Below are positions 41,240 to 53,800 of a stretch of DNA of 64,000 bases, piece after piece. Positions within the stretch are counted from its first letter, which is position 1. Each line of letters starts with the position of its first letter. The position numbers and the translations under genes were made by a program. Source of the DNA: Motacilla alba alba. Its lineage: Eukaryota; Chordata; Aves; Passeriformes; Motacillidae. The notes beneath the pieces were generated by a model that saw only the letters and a list, made by a program, of their open reading frames with translations, was not told where the DNA came from and made no database searches. The DNA lies in NCBI RefSeq assembly GCF_015832195.1, contig NC_052017.1:92034429-92098428 (forward strand), in the 5' to 3' direction.

Positions 41240-41693
41240 TTTCTGTAATTGCCATTTTATTTCTGCACAAATACACTGTCATCCATCCAATATTTTAAAT
41301 GCACAAGGCACAATGTTCACCGAAGTAACGACTTCACACATACAAAGTGACCGTCAGAAACACCTAGTAGCTGCACCCTAAAAGCACTGAGGGGATTTCT
41401 TTGAGGAGATGCTTGTTCCTATCCTAGGAGAATGGGAGGGCAGCGTTTCATGAGGGCAGAATAACAACCTGTCCTCTGAGCAGACACTGCTAAGGAGACC
41501 CACAAGAGGCAGCAGCAAGTGAACATCACAAAAGAATTGGTGGAGTGAGGAGGCCGCTGTGCAAATCCCACTCTCCAGCCTGGCAGCATGGTGCCTCAGC
41601 TCCCCACCTCTCCCACAGCAGCACAGAACACAATTCTACAAGGAGCAGCAGGCAAATCTTTCAAGGGAAACACAACCACAAGCACTTTCCCAG
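41240..41693 (-). other. SCGN: SCGN 3' untranslated region (predicted)
   Basis: Sequence from the stop codon to just past the first minus-strand AATAAA. No open frame of note and no repeat is seen. The 3' end is inferred from the poly(A) signal only, and the cleavage site is approximate. Confidence 0.6.
41256..41261 (-). terminator. Polyadenylation signal AATAAA for SCGN
   Basis: TTTATT on the plus strand reads as canonical AATAAA on the minus strand, about 430 bases after the SCGN stop. I saw no other canonical hexamer between it and the stop, so this is the likely signal. Confidence 0.6.
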
Positions 41694-41822
41694 CTATGGG
41701 TTAATTTTCAGCCCGAGACACAAAGCCAGTTCAGATTTCTGAATCTTCCCATCCTTGTTCACATCACAGTGGTTGAGCAGGATCTGGCGGAACTTGTCCA
41801 GGTCCACCCCACTAATGCTGGG
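41694..41822 (-). CDS. SCGN: SCGN last coding exon, EF-hand 6 and C-terminus
   Basis: 42 codons plus a TAG stop. The exon starts [18 protein letters not shown], carries the canonical loop [12 protein letters not shown], and ends [11 protein letters not shown]. The acceptor is CCTGCAG. The plus-strand open frame across the same bases is a shadow of this exon. Confidence 0.97.
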   Translation of the reverse strand, partial: PSISGVDLDKFRQILLNHCDVNKDGKIQKSELALCLGLKINP

Positions 41823-44800
41823 CTGCAGGCAAAGAGAATAAGAATGCTGAGAGAGAAAATGGCTCTGGATTTCCCCAACTAGTAAAGCAGCCCATCATGC
41901 AGCAACTGGGAAAACCACCCAAGAAAGAGTGACCAAAAGGCCCCACATCATCCCATATGCCATGGGGAAGCAAACAGAAGATGGGGAAAGGGTGCCCTGA
42001 AAAAGCAGAAGGTGCATAGAACTGTGACTGTATGGAAATGCACCATGACTTTTGTGCTCAGTGAAGGCCATCAGTATCTGATCCATATATGTCTGACCCA
42101 CATGAAAACTTCAGAAAGTTGTGCAATGCAGATCCCTGCTCTACCAGACCTGTGCTTTCATCTGTTTTCCTCTCTCAAACCTGCTGCGCAAGGACTAAGG
42201 TGACATTTCTGTCAGCATACTGCTATTTTGCAGGCTAGTCAGCAATGTAAAAATACCTTTTGTGGATCAAGTTCATGTTGAAGACACATTTTACAGGCTA
42301 CACAGTTTCTGTATGCTCCTAATGCTGCACTGCTTGCTCTGCTTCCCACATTCTCAGGAGGGGATCAAATTCACATGCACAGCTTGTGGGGTCCAAGGGC
42401 AATGCTGATGAAGGCCCTTAGGCAAAGTACAAATTTCCCTTCTTTACACACACTCACACACAGCAGAAATCCAGCCTCCTGTCCATCCCCACACCCCTCC
42501 CTGCACACTGCATGGCCAGAACACACACATGCATCTGTCAGCGCACAGCTGCCATTCTCTGCTCTCTCCTGAATGGACACGGCAGCACAGATATCCCACA
42601 CTGTGTGGAAATGCAACAGTTCAGGCTCAGAGGAAGCTAAAGATCAGATTCTGTTTGGGTCAAAAGCTCTATCTTGGACTGCATTTGGAAACTCCAGATA
42701 ATCCAATGAAGAGAGACTCTTCTGTCCGTCAGGTGCTGAAGAGACGCACCAGGTATGGTATTCTTGATTGCAGAAAGACCTAAAGTAATTTTCAATTGTA
42801 GCCCTGAGATGAACTAATGAACCATGAGGACATTCTGGTGAGAACCACATCCACAAGGAAAACAGAATAAAGAAACTGTGATAACCCATCCATATCATGT
42901 CATGCTGTAACACCTGCCTAATTCAAAATATGAACTAGAATGAACATTTTAAAAATAGAGTTGCTGAGGGAAGCTGTATTAATTTGTGAGGCAGAATTTC
43001 TGTGATATGGTGAAATGCTTTACAGTATACACACTGAGCTGGTGACATGCCTTCTGCTGGTGATCAAACTAAAATTTGTCTCTATGTTCTTACTAGTGTC
43101 TCTGTGTACACAGCCTCTCCAAAAGCACTGATCTTTAAGAAATACAGAGTATTAACAAACAGAGCCATGAAGATACCTTGACCAGTTCCATCATGTCTTT
43201 GACAAACCCATCCACTTCTGGGCCTTCAAGCGCTCCTGTTTTACTCTGAAAGAAGGAATAAACATCAAAACTCCCTAGTGAGTCAAAACCACAGTGTTTA
43301 GTGGTGACTACCAGTACCTGGTCACCAAGCTTTCTAGCATAAAGTTCAGAGAATCATGAAATGGTTTGGGTTGAAGGGACAGTAAAGATCATCCAATTCC
43401 AACCATTCCACCATGGCCAGGGACACCTTCCACTAGCCCAGGTTGCTCAAAGCCCCATCCAACATGGCCTCGAACACTTCCAGGGTTGGGAAATCCACAG
43501 CTTCTCTGGGCAAACCTGTTTCAGTGCTTCAAGACCCTCACAGTAAATAATTTCTTCCCTATATCTAATATCTAAGACCCCACTGTTTTTCCCAAACCAT
43601 CTCTTCCCACAAAATGGGAGCAATGCCTCCCACCATCCTGAGGGAGTTGTGTGACTGCCAGAAGCAGCACTGAACTGCTGATGTCTAACTGGCAGGTAAA
43701 TGGTTACATCTGTCCTGAGCCAGACTCCCTAAACAACCATGGATTTGGTATGAGAAGGGGGTTTATTTTTTAGTGTGGTGGTGATGCAGATCCTGAACTG
43801 CCAGAGACTGTGAGCACTAAAGCCACCACCACCTTTTCCTCCCTTGCATCTCCTGCAGGAAAATTGCTAATGAAGCAGCACTGGCCATGACAATGGAGAA
43901 AGTGGAAATGGGTCCTTGACACAAGATCTCTGAGTATTGCTCCTCTCTGTCCCTACTTTACCCCTCCCAGTCTGGCAGCTGGGTTCTGGGCCACGGACTT
44001 GGGCACAGCTGCCACTCCTCAGTGACTCCAGCAGCACCCAGCAGGAGGAAGTCTCAGCAGCACATGATAACTCTGTCATTTACAAACCGCAAGGGAATGA
44101 ACTGACTCATGGGACTCACAACGTCATAGTGTGCAAAGATCTTCTCAAAATCTCTCCTCCTTTCTTCTGTGCTGCAAGCCTGCATACAGAGAGGACAAAC
44201 AAATGAAAAATTAAAGCAAAAATTTCAAGTTTGGGCCCAGGTCATCTTAGCTGGAGACAGGATCAATGTATCAAAAATTAGTGCTACTTACATCCATCTT
44301 GAATTGTAGAAGGAAATTCTCCTGGAGTGCCAGAATCCTGAATGGAGAGATTTTAATTATGATCTTTTTGCTTTATCATCTGCACATGAACTGTTCTGAG
44401 CTCTCCTTGTTTGCAAAGCAAAAGGATGCTAGATTAAAGGCCTATAAAAGAGAAAACTGCCTGTGGGGTTATTTACAGAGGGCTGTTGTGGGAACACACA
44501 CCTTTGTCCCTGTCTGATGGGGAACAAAAGGTGCCCTTTGGTTCACCACAGATATGCCTATTAGCACCATTGCTTCTCCCAGAGCATTTCTGGTGGTCCT
44601 GCACAACAGAGGGTGTCACCTTCTGAAGTAAGAGCTAACAGACAATCATTCCTTGTAACTGGATTGCTGTGCTGCATTAAAGAAAGTGATATTTCATGGT
44701 CAAAGGGGACTGCTGTATGCACTGCAGTTATTTGTGCTGTCATTTGTTGGGATTCAAAGCACAGAGTAACAGTGGCAAACCAGCACCTCTGTCCCCTCAT

Positions 44801-47800
44801 CCTCTAAACTGGTCTTTTAAGACTGTATCTGCAAATTTAAAGTCCTGTCTAAACATGCACATAGTTTCGCAGCAAGAGGCATTCTCTTTAGGCAGTGAAA
44901 ATCATCTAAAAGCCTCAGAGGTATCAAGGACAGAAAAGAGAGAGAGGCCCATTACTGAGATCCCAGCTTCATTCACAAGCATCTCACCTTGGATCTCCAA
45001 ATCCTTTCCTACTGCCACTGCCAAACTCTTTTGTGGTGGCACTTTCATTATTCAAAATGCAGTAAAAATTCTTTGCAATTCCTGCTGCACATAACGATGA
45101 AAAATAAATGCATATCTGTGACCCTGTTGAAAGGATTGTCATCCTTCTTTTGGGGAAACAGAGCCACTGGTTGCTTTGCTGCCTCCTGGGAAGTACCTCC
45201 GATTATGCCAGAGCACACTGATGTTGCACAGACAGACCCTGGCATTGCTCCTATCCCTGGCTCTAGATTCCCAGATTATTGCAGACCATCTGTTGGAGAG
45301 GTGGGATCAGAGCAGATATAATTCAAAAGGAGGTAGAATTCAACGGCACATCCCTAGAGGGAGAGCATCACCGTGCGTGGATCTACCATTATGAGCTGAA
45401 ACTACCCATCAACATAATTAAATCCTACCTTGCCAGGTCATTCAGGTCCAGTCGTCCATCTTTGTTCTTGTCAAAGATTTTCATCTACAAATCAAGAAGA
45501 CAGAGATAAAACAGATGGGCCACAAGGAGAACACACATACATAAAAGAAGGCAATATACATTTTGCTCTGCCCTGTGCCCTTCTCTCTGCTTGCTCAGGC
45601 TGCTTGCCCAAACCCTGGGCAGCATGGCATCCTGTGCTAGCACCAAGTACAAGGGTGGCACAAGGGAAAAGCAAAACCCACCAGCTTTCTGACAGCAACG
45701 ACCCAAAGCCATCAAATACCAGTACTGCTCCCTTCCCACCTTACATTGGGATAAAGCAGGTCTGTAGAAAAGACCTTCAGAAACTAAATACTGACATTGT
45801 CCTGGACCAGAAAAAAAAAAATAGCCAGAAAAAGGGAGAAATTTCTAAACACTTCCACCTGGACTCCATCCTTACCTTTGACTGTTGCTGTGGCTTCTGA
45901 GCAGCTGAGGTGCAAATGCCACCTTCTAATCAGCACTCAGGTCAGGATTTTACACCACTAAAGCTGTGGGGCTTGCTTGGCTCAAGGCCTGCTGCTAGAA
46001 TGCACTAAGACTCAGGTCAGGCTGCCAACATCAAGAGGTTAAATGTGAATTCAACACTTATCCTTTTCTTTTACTGAACAGCATAATTTTGATGAGTCAT
46101 CACAAAAGAATTACTTATTTATTTGCTGTACTTGGTTTTGCATTTCTCTTCAAGGCACAAAAATGGTCTGTTACAAAGAAAGGGGCGGGGGGATGTTTAA
46201 TGAGTTGCAAACCTGAATATCTCATGGCTCAAAGTTCTAGAAAAAAATACTCCACATTGTGTGTGGAGGGAACATGAATATTTTACTATTACAGATTACC
46301 TTTCTTTGTCAAATACTCAGTTAAGGAATATGCCTTAATCTTACCTTGATAGATCACATTTGCTTGTTTAGTGGTTGTGCAGAGTAATTGGTTCACTACA
46401 GATCTTTTGTGCATTACACAGTTGCTGGAGAAGGCCTGGACCAGCCCCATCTGACAAAGCTCAGACGGACAGGATCATCCCCTATGACATAGCCTGAACA
46501 CAAGGGAGCCAGCAGCATGTCCTGAGCACTTCTCAGCAGCGGAGCCAGGGCAGAGCCTAATAATCATGTGAGAAAAGGCAGCATCTGGAGAGCTGCCATT
46601 TCTCAGGGAGATTTTGCCTGTTTTGTCAGTGCTGCCTCTTCCCTGCCCATTGCTCAAGGGGAGCAAGGACAGCAAGTCCATGGTAACCCTTTATTGTACC
46701 ACGTTTGGACTGGCAGTGCAGCTGGTGGGGTGAGACAGAACAGCATTTGTTGGGAAAGGACAGCTTTTGGTGGGGAACAGGGCCCAGCTCTCAGGAACTC
46801 TGCTGCCAGGTCAGGGCAGCTGTGGCTGAAGGCACTGGTCTTTGATTCATACTAAAATACAGTAACTTAACAAAACACTCTAAAACTTACTGCCTTCAGC
46901 AGTCTTAGTACTTCACGTAGATTCTTTCAGGTTTCTGAACTCCTGAAAGTGTGTTTTATTTTCTCCCATTTTGGCTGCATCTCAGAATTACTGTCTTGAG
47001 ACTAAAATTCAGTGCTTCAGCCTAGACTTCAAATTCAGATGCGTTTTTCTCTTTGTGATGCCTCAGAAAAGCAAACACTGAGTTTCTGGGAGAAGTTCAA
47101 CTCTGTGATCACCATGTCCTAATCTCTATACGAGCTTATGGGACCAGGACTGAACTGGTGGTTTCCTGTCCAAGAGCCAGACTTGGGGCACAACTCTCAT
47201 TTTACATAGGCTTGTCTGGGACAAGCCTCATGGCTCTTTTCCAGTGAAACATCTCCAGCCTCATGTCCTTTTCCAGAGAATAAATAAATAAGCATCCCAG
47301 CATGGCTGTCCTTGTCTTGGGACTTCATGTCCCACCTGCCCTGCATCTGCTCTACTTTGTGGGTGCAGCATATTTTCATGGTTTCAGGAGTTGCAAATAA
47401 CCAGGAAGAGTTTTGTGCACTTTTAATGAAACAGACTAGATGAGAGATGGTGGTTTAGATGTGAAAGGCTTTTTGCTTCCTTATCAATTTTGTGAACATA
47501 TGGCTTTCAATCCTACCAATTTCTGAACCCTTTACAATATTCCTGCAGCAGTGCAGATCCCAGTAAAACACATTTAATAGAGAGGTAATAAACTCCTTGC
47601 TGGATTGCTTAATGGAAGGAAACATTCCTCTCTTGTACCCTATCTTTCAGCTTGTTATTGAAATTTCAGTGACTGACCGCATCTACTTACAGATAACCAA
47701 CTCCTCTCCTTGACCTCCTTCACTCAGATCGGTAAGAGAGAACCTTTGTGTTTTCTATCTGTTTGGCCTTTTTCTGCCACAACTACCCTGAATGCAATTT

Positions 47801-50800
47801 TCAAACACATGCAGTATTTTTATCATCCATACCAGTCAACAGAAAGAAAAAAAGTCTGGCTGGAAGAGCTACACCAAGCTAATTCTTGCCCAGTGACTAA
47901 CACATGAAAAATGGAAAACGTGTAGGGAAGAAGGGCTAGTGTTCACTGAATTAGTTCAGGTACCACAGCTAACAAGATAGACCTAATCCTGTTACTGGGA
48001 CAAGTGGAGCTCATGATTACCCACTACATGGCAGTTGTGTGCTGCATTACTCAGGGAACAGCTTGGGGAAATGTTTTTTAATCAAACTTTCAAGTTTGAA
48101 GAATGTGAGTGTTTGATCTGATCTGCTAATTGTGTGCATGAGTACACAAAGAATGACAGAGGGTACCCACCCCATATGACAAAGCATACATAATGGGAGA
48201 AGCAGATAATTGAAAGGGTTATGAGGTTGTTTCTAATTTAAACTTTTTCCTTCACACACCATCTTGACATGTTAAATTTGATGGATTTTCAGTTTACTTT
48301 TATGAAAGGTATATTTACACTGCCAGGCTGATATGAAACATCACAATGTGGTTAAGGACAAGGTCTGGCATGTTTAAATGGGACTCAATTTTACTAAAAG
48401 CACTGTTGCATCTAGCAGTATGCTTTATAAAATGATGCATTTCCGTTACTGTCAAGCTACCCCATGTTTTAAAGTGTTTGCACAAATTAATTCACTGACA
48501 TTTTAACGGCAGTGCACCAAGGGCACACCCTGTTTGTTTGAATGTACTCTGAGGCATTCTGAGACAGATAGAGAATATGTAAGAGTTTAGTTTGCAAATA
48601 AAAGTTGTTACATCTCCATTTTTTAAAAGTGCAAAACTAAAACTGCCTCCAGCTTTAAATTCAGCAAAGGAAATATCTCTGTTTTCTCAGTCCAGTGTTC
48701 TAAAGGCCACTGAAACACCACAATATGAAAAACACACAGATTCTTTGAAGAGCAATATAAATCTGAATTATTTTCCATGACAGAGATAAGGAAATAAGTA
48801 AACAACCAAAATAAATAGTTCTGTGATCAGTAGACCCAATAAAACCTGCTTTTATACCTTCTCTGTCTCTCTTTCTTTGTGTGTAATTAAGTGGGACACT
48901 GAGTCAGTTTTACTTGACCTCCTACTCTCACAAATATAATTTAATGTATATATCATGGGCACCTATGTCCAACAGCTGAAACAAAAGTTGGCCAGGGAGT
49001 ACAGAGGTTACTGAGACTGTATAAAGAGAGGCATCAGCCCAAGCTGCAGGACTCCCTATGGCCTCTTTCTTCAGGGAAGGATGGGGTCACAAAGGCATTT
49101 GCAGAGTGACAGGAGGGCCCAGTGGCCAGCAAGTTACCCTCAGGACAAAAGTTCAGTGTCCTGCCCAGCCAGACCGCCTGTATCACATAAACAAGTTCTT
49201 TAGCACAGGATTTCTAAGAGTGTTTTGACTCCTAAGAGACCAAGGCATTATCTGATGGGGTGTTCAGAAGCCTGTAGGCTCCCGAGTTCTGTTGGTTATG
49301 ATCTTCAGAAATGAATTTTGAGCTTAAATGGGATTTTCTGCTTCCCTTGGCTTATGCTACAGCAAGTGTGGTGCAAAACTGGGTGTGACAGCACCCCTGG
49401 CATTAAATTGAGAAGGGACACAGGAGGTGGATTTGTGTTCATCAGCTGTGTAGGTCCTCTCAGTCACCTGGCAGAGAGGCCAGCATGGATCACTACCAGG
49501 AGGAGAAGGGATGAACAAAGACTGCACTTTAGGAACCAGTCTTGTAGGCTACACTCTACTCCTATGATACTTCTACAGCTTTGGGAAGTTTGCTCAGTGT
49601 TTTCACAAACATAACAAAATCTGTTTAGGCTTTTTTTTTCAGTACAATAAATATTTGTCTTTCCATTATTACACCTCTTCTTGGGTGGTCATATGAGACT
49701 TTGTTAACAAAGATATGCTACCTTGACTAGTAAGATGTTAAGGGTCCAAATCACCTGAATTTTCTGTGCTTTGGCTTTTATTTACTCACATGAGTACATC
49801 GGCATCGGCACTGAACACAGATAGACTTTCACATGGAACTGACCACAATGAAACTGCATTAACCTTGCAGAGGGGACAGGCAGCAGCCACAAAAGCTGTA
49901 GAAATCCCCCCAGTGTACAATAAAGGTAGTCCACAGTGCATACTCATGGACATAGATCATTCTCAGGGAGAAGACAACCTTCTTCCCTTTGCACTAAGAA
50001 GACGAGGAGCCCTCAAGCTGCAGGCTTGTGCCCTCGGGACACATAGCTCCAGGAGAATCTTTGCAAATAAGATCAGCAAAACCCTGGTGTCATTACAGCT
50101 GGGAAAAATACCTATTCTGACTTCTCAGGATAGATTAAGATTTCATCCTTGGTCATCACCATCTACAAGCTTTCAAATGCTGCAGTTCATGACCAATACT
50201 TGTTATTAGTCACTGCATTTACATTATTGCCTCTCTAGAATATTAACCTGTGGTGGGCAAAGATGGCCTGCAGGCTGACAAGAACTGTCCTTTGCGCTTT
50301 ACTGAGATAAAATAATGCTCAGATTAAAGGAATTTTTTATGCTACCTCTGACAATATCAACATAAGTCAATGAAAAAAGTGCATGTCAGTGTTGCATGTG
50401 TGTTTCAGCAGAATAAACAACTTAAATTGCAGAAGTTTGACTCAGAGCTTGTCTTGCATGCAGCTTGTAGACTTTGGATTACAAACTAGAAGTAACATGC
50501 TCCTATCTGGGAAGCTGTGGACTATCAGAAACCATATCTCAAATCCAGTTCATATCCTGGCACTTACAAAATTCTGCTTAAGTGCACAGCTGTGTGCATA
50601 CACAGGTAATGGAATCTGTCACTCTTAAAAATTGTTGTCAAATGCATATGTGAGACGGGTATTTCTGAGCTGAAACTTCACCAGGACGCAGAAACCTACT
50701 AACACCTTGATCTTAGGGGTGAGGGGAGGTGGGAGGGATTGAAAAGGTTGTTCTACTGTCATCATACACAGTATCCTCATCATGAAGTATCAAGGGGGGC

Positions 50801-53800
50801 AGTCTTCATCTCTCCAGCTTTTGTTTAATTCAGGAAGGCAGTAAATTCTCACCATGCTATTAAACCCTCCATCCATTTTCAGCTATGCTCACTCTGTCTC
50901 CCAAAGCACACACTGCAGGACCCCTGGGGCCTCTTCTCAGGAAGGTCAGAGCAACTAGGCTTCACATCAACCTCCAAGCACCTGCTCCCTGCCAACAGCT
51001 CTTGGTCACTGCCTGTGGGAAGGCAACAAACCTACAGATTGTTTTCAAAGACTAAGAACTGCAAGTGGGTGCATGTAAATAATTATTAATACACACTCGA
51101 TTACTATTAATACAAATATGTATTTATGTAGGGATGGAATTAAAAATGACAGTGCCTACAAAGGGGCTTCCTCACCACAGTATTGTCACTTCAATTCCCC
51201 CATGAAGAGTCTTGAGAACTCAAACGTTCTTTTGTGATTCTCCCCAGTGGTTTTAGTGCTCTTTAAGATTTGATTTAGCAGACTCATAGAGTTTGTGCAA
51301 TGCCAGTGTGTTCGCTACCTCCTGTTGTCTTTATGGGAACTCATCCCTTGTTCATCAAATCCCTGATCTATACCAGTGTTCTCTGAAGAAAGGATGTCAA
51401 GGTCACAAGGAAACAGAATAGCCTCTTAAGAAGCAGCTGCTAAGCAACCTGATAAAGTGATGTTCCTTTCCAGAGATGACCAATCTCTTCCAAAAGAAAT
51501 ACTCTCTCCCTCTTCCCAGCACTTTTTTAAAATGTTTTATGAGATCATTCATAGAAGCACAAGGGGCAAGAATTTAACATGCCCTGGTTGGTTGATATGA
51601 TATCTGCTCACAAACTACAAACACCCAGCACAGAACCATAAAATGCTGCCTTTATTTTTTCCTCAAGTCTGGGATAGCTTCTTTTAAATTGCAGTTTTTC
51701 CCCTTTATCTCTATCTCCAGAAGGCCCTAGAGTCCACTCAGAATATCAGTAGCTGCTTAAGATGTGTGCAGCCAGCTGTGCATGTACAGAAAAAAGGTCA
51801 CAAATCAGTATATTCCTGTGGAGACAGATGAGTTTACAGCTCCTTGGGACACAGCTTATTTCAACTGAATAATAATTGCACTGGCCCTTGAAAGCCCTGA
51901 GCTGAATAGATGGACCACCCTGCGAGACCCTGTAGCTGTGTGCAGCAAAAACAGGTCCTGCTCCCAAGGACTTTGTGCTCTAAAAAGATAAGAGGGTGGG
52001 AGCAAAGCAATAGGAGAGAGAAATATAAGTATGTCCAATCTGCAGAAAAGGAATCACTGCTGCTGGTTGTCAAAAATACAACAGAGTCAGGGAAAAAATG
52101 GATGGGCCACTGACCCATTTATCCCAAACAGTGGTGATGGTGGCAGAGACCAGTGGCAGTGGGACTCTGCACTCCCGTAGCTCCTCACTCCATGTGGGAA
52201 AGGAGAGAGAGGAAGTGAAGGGTTGTCATTACCCTGGGCCTTGACATCAAACCTTTGAGTCACTTTTCCCTCTTTAATCCAGCCGTGCAAGGGGAAGGCT
52301 GAATCTTTCTTCCCTCCTTGGAATTTTGCCTTCTTACTTCAGATAATTTCCTATGCAATCATTTGTGGAGGGTATCTGATGCTATAGGGTACTGCCCATG
52401 TGGATAATTTGCTGTTATATACAGAATTCACATCCTCTATTTTATTCCAGGATATCATAGGATAAGATTATGCCAGTGATAATTTCACACCTTGCCTTAG
52501 CTTTTGGGATCAGGTGTGTTTATAAACATCCTTGATATTCAGCTTAGAGAAAAGAACTGCAAGGGAAAAAAATAATCATCTGCCATATTCTCATTTTCTA
52601 ATAACTATTAACATCCCTGATTCTTTTGGCATTGCAGCTTGGCAAACCTTTGTCCTCAGGAGCCAGATTTGCATTTCAGATCATAAATTTCCCTAGATAC
52701 ACAAAGCATTCTTTTTCCCATATCAAATCTTATCTTCCAACATAGAGATTAAACTGCCTCTCTGGAGATACAAAGCCCTTCTACAAGAAACCATGGGAAT
52801 AGAAACAAAATCTCCTGGCTCTCAGCCCTGGGCTGCATTGATACCTAGCTGCGTTGGAGTAGCGGAATCACAGATCTTTCTTGGGAAATTAAAGGGAAGG
52901 GAAATGAGTTGGAGGAAATGAACCACCCACTGTCTACAAGCTCCAGATCACCTACTCCCCAGCACCTGATCAGATACTAAGCACCAGGGATGGAAACCTT
53001 AATGGAGCAGAATGAAAGATATTTGCTATCAGCAAATGCTACCAGAAATATTTTTGTCTTAGTTGTAACTTCTGGGCTTTTCTTTGTTTTCAAACTCTGC
53101 CAGTTGAAAAATAATTTCTGCAGCTAGCATTCCTCTCTCTTCACTGTCTTATAAATATGAAAAACAAAATACACACTCTTCTGTAACAGTACAGTTTCTC
53201 GCATTGCTCTAAAGGGTCACATTTCTGGGCACATACACATCACACATACATAACACGGCATTGCAAAATATGCGGGCAGCTCCTTGTTTGCTTGCATACC
53301 AAACTGGTTTTTAGGTACAAACACAGATTTTGTGCCAATAAACAATGCAGTTCCATCTGAAAACCATTTAGAAAATTGCAGTGATAGATGTCTGCTAGTG
53401 GAATTCAAATTATACCCTTGAGAATGACATCCAGAAATGAGATTTTTTTTCCCTTCTTCTTTTTAGATGTTTAGATATAATAAGTTGCTCTGAAACCCAG
53501 GCAACTGTTGCTAAACCCACACTAAATACTATGTTGTTGATTGCAGTATAAAAGCTATATTGTGATAAGCCAGGTGGAGAATTGAAACTTTCAACCTCTC
53601 AGTCTTTCAGGGAAGCAGCAGGGAGCCAGCAAAGCTTGCTGGGCTTTGAGAGCAGAAAAGCCAAATACCTGCATGTCCTGGGAGTAAAAGGATTTGCTAG
53701 GAGTAAGAGAGGGAAGGAGGAAGTGAATGAGCTGGAGATCTGCCTGAGGCTGAACATATCCTGAAGAAGGATGCACCTCACCTGTATTTAATGGGGTTTG

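Noticed and set aside
41545..41882. Plus-strand frames of 65 and 107 codons over the last SCGN exon
   Set aside because: Shadow of the SCGN coding exon on the other strand.
49766..50209. 147-codon plus-strand frame inside the large SCGN intron
   Set aside because: No domain recognised and opposite to the host gene; considered chance.
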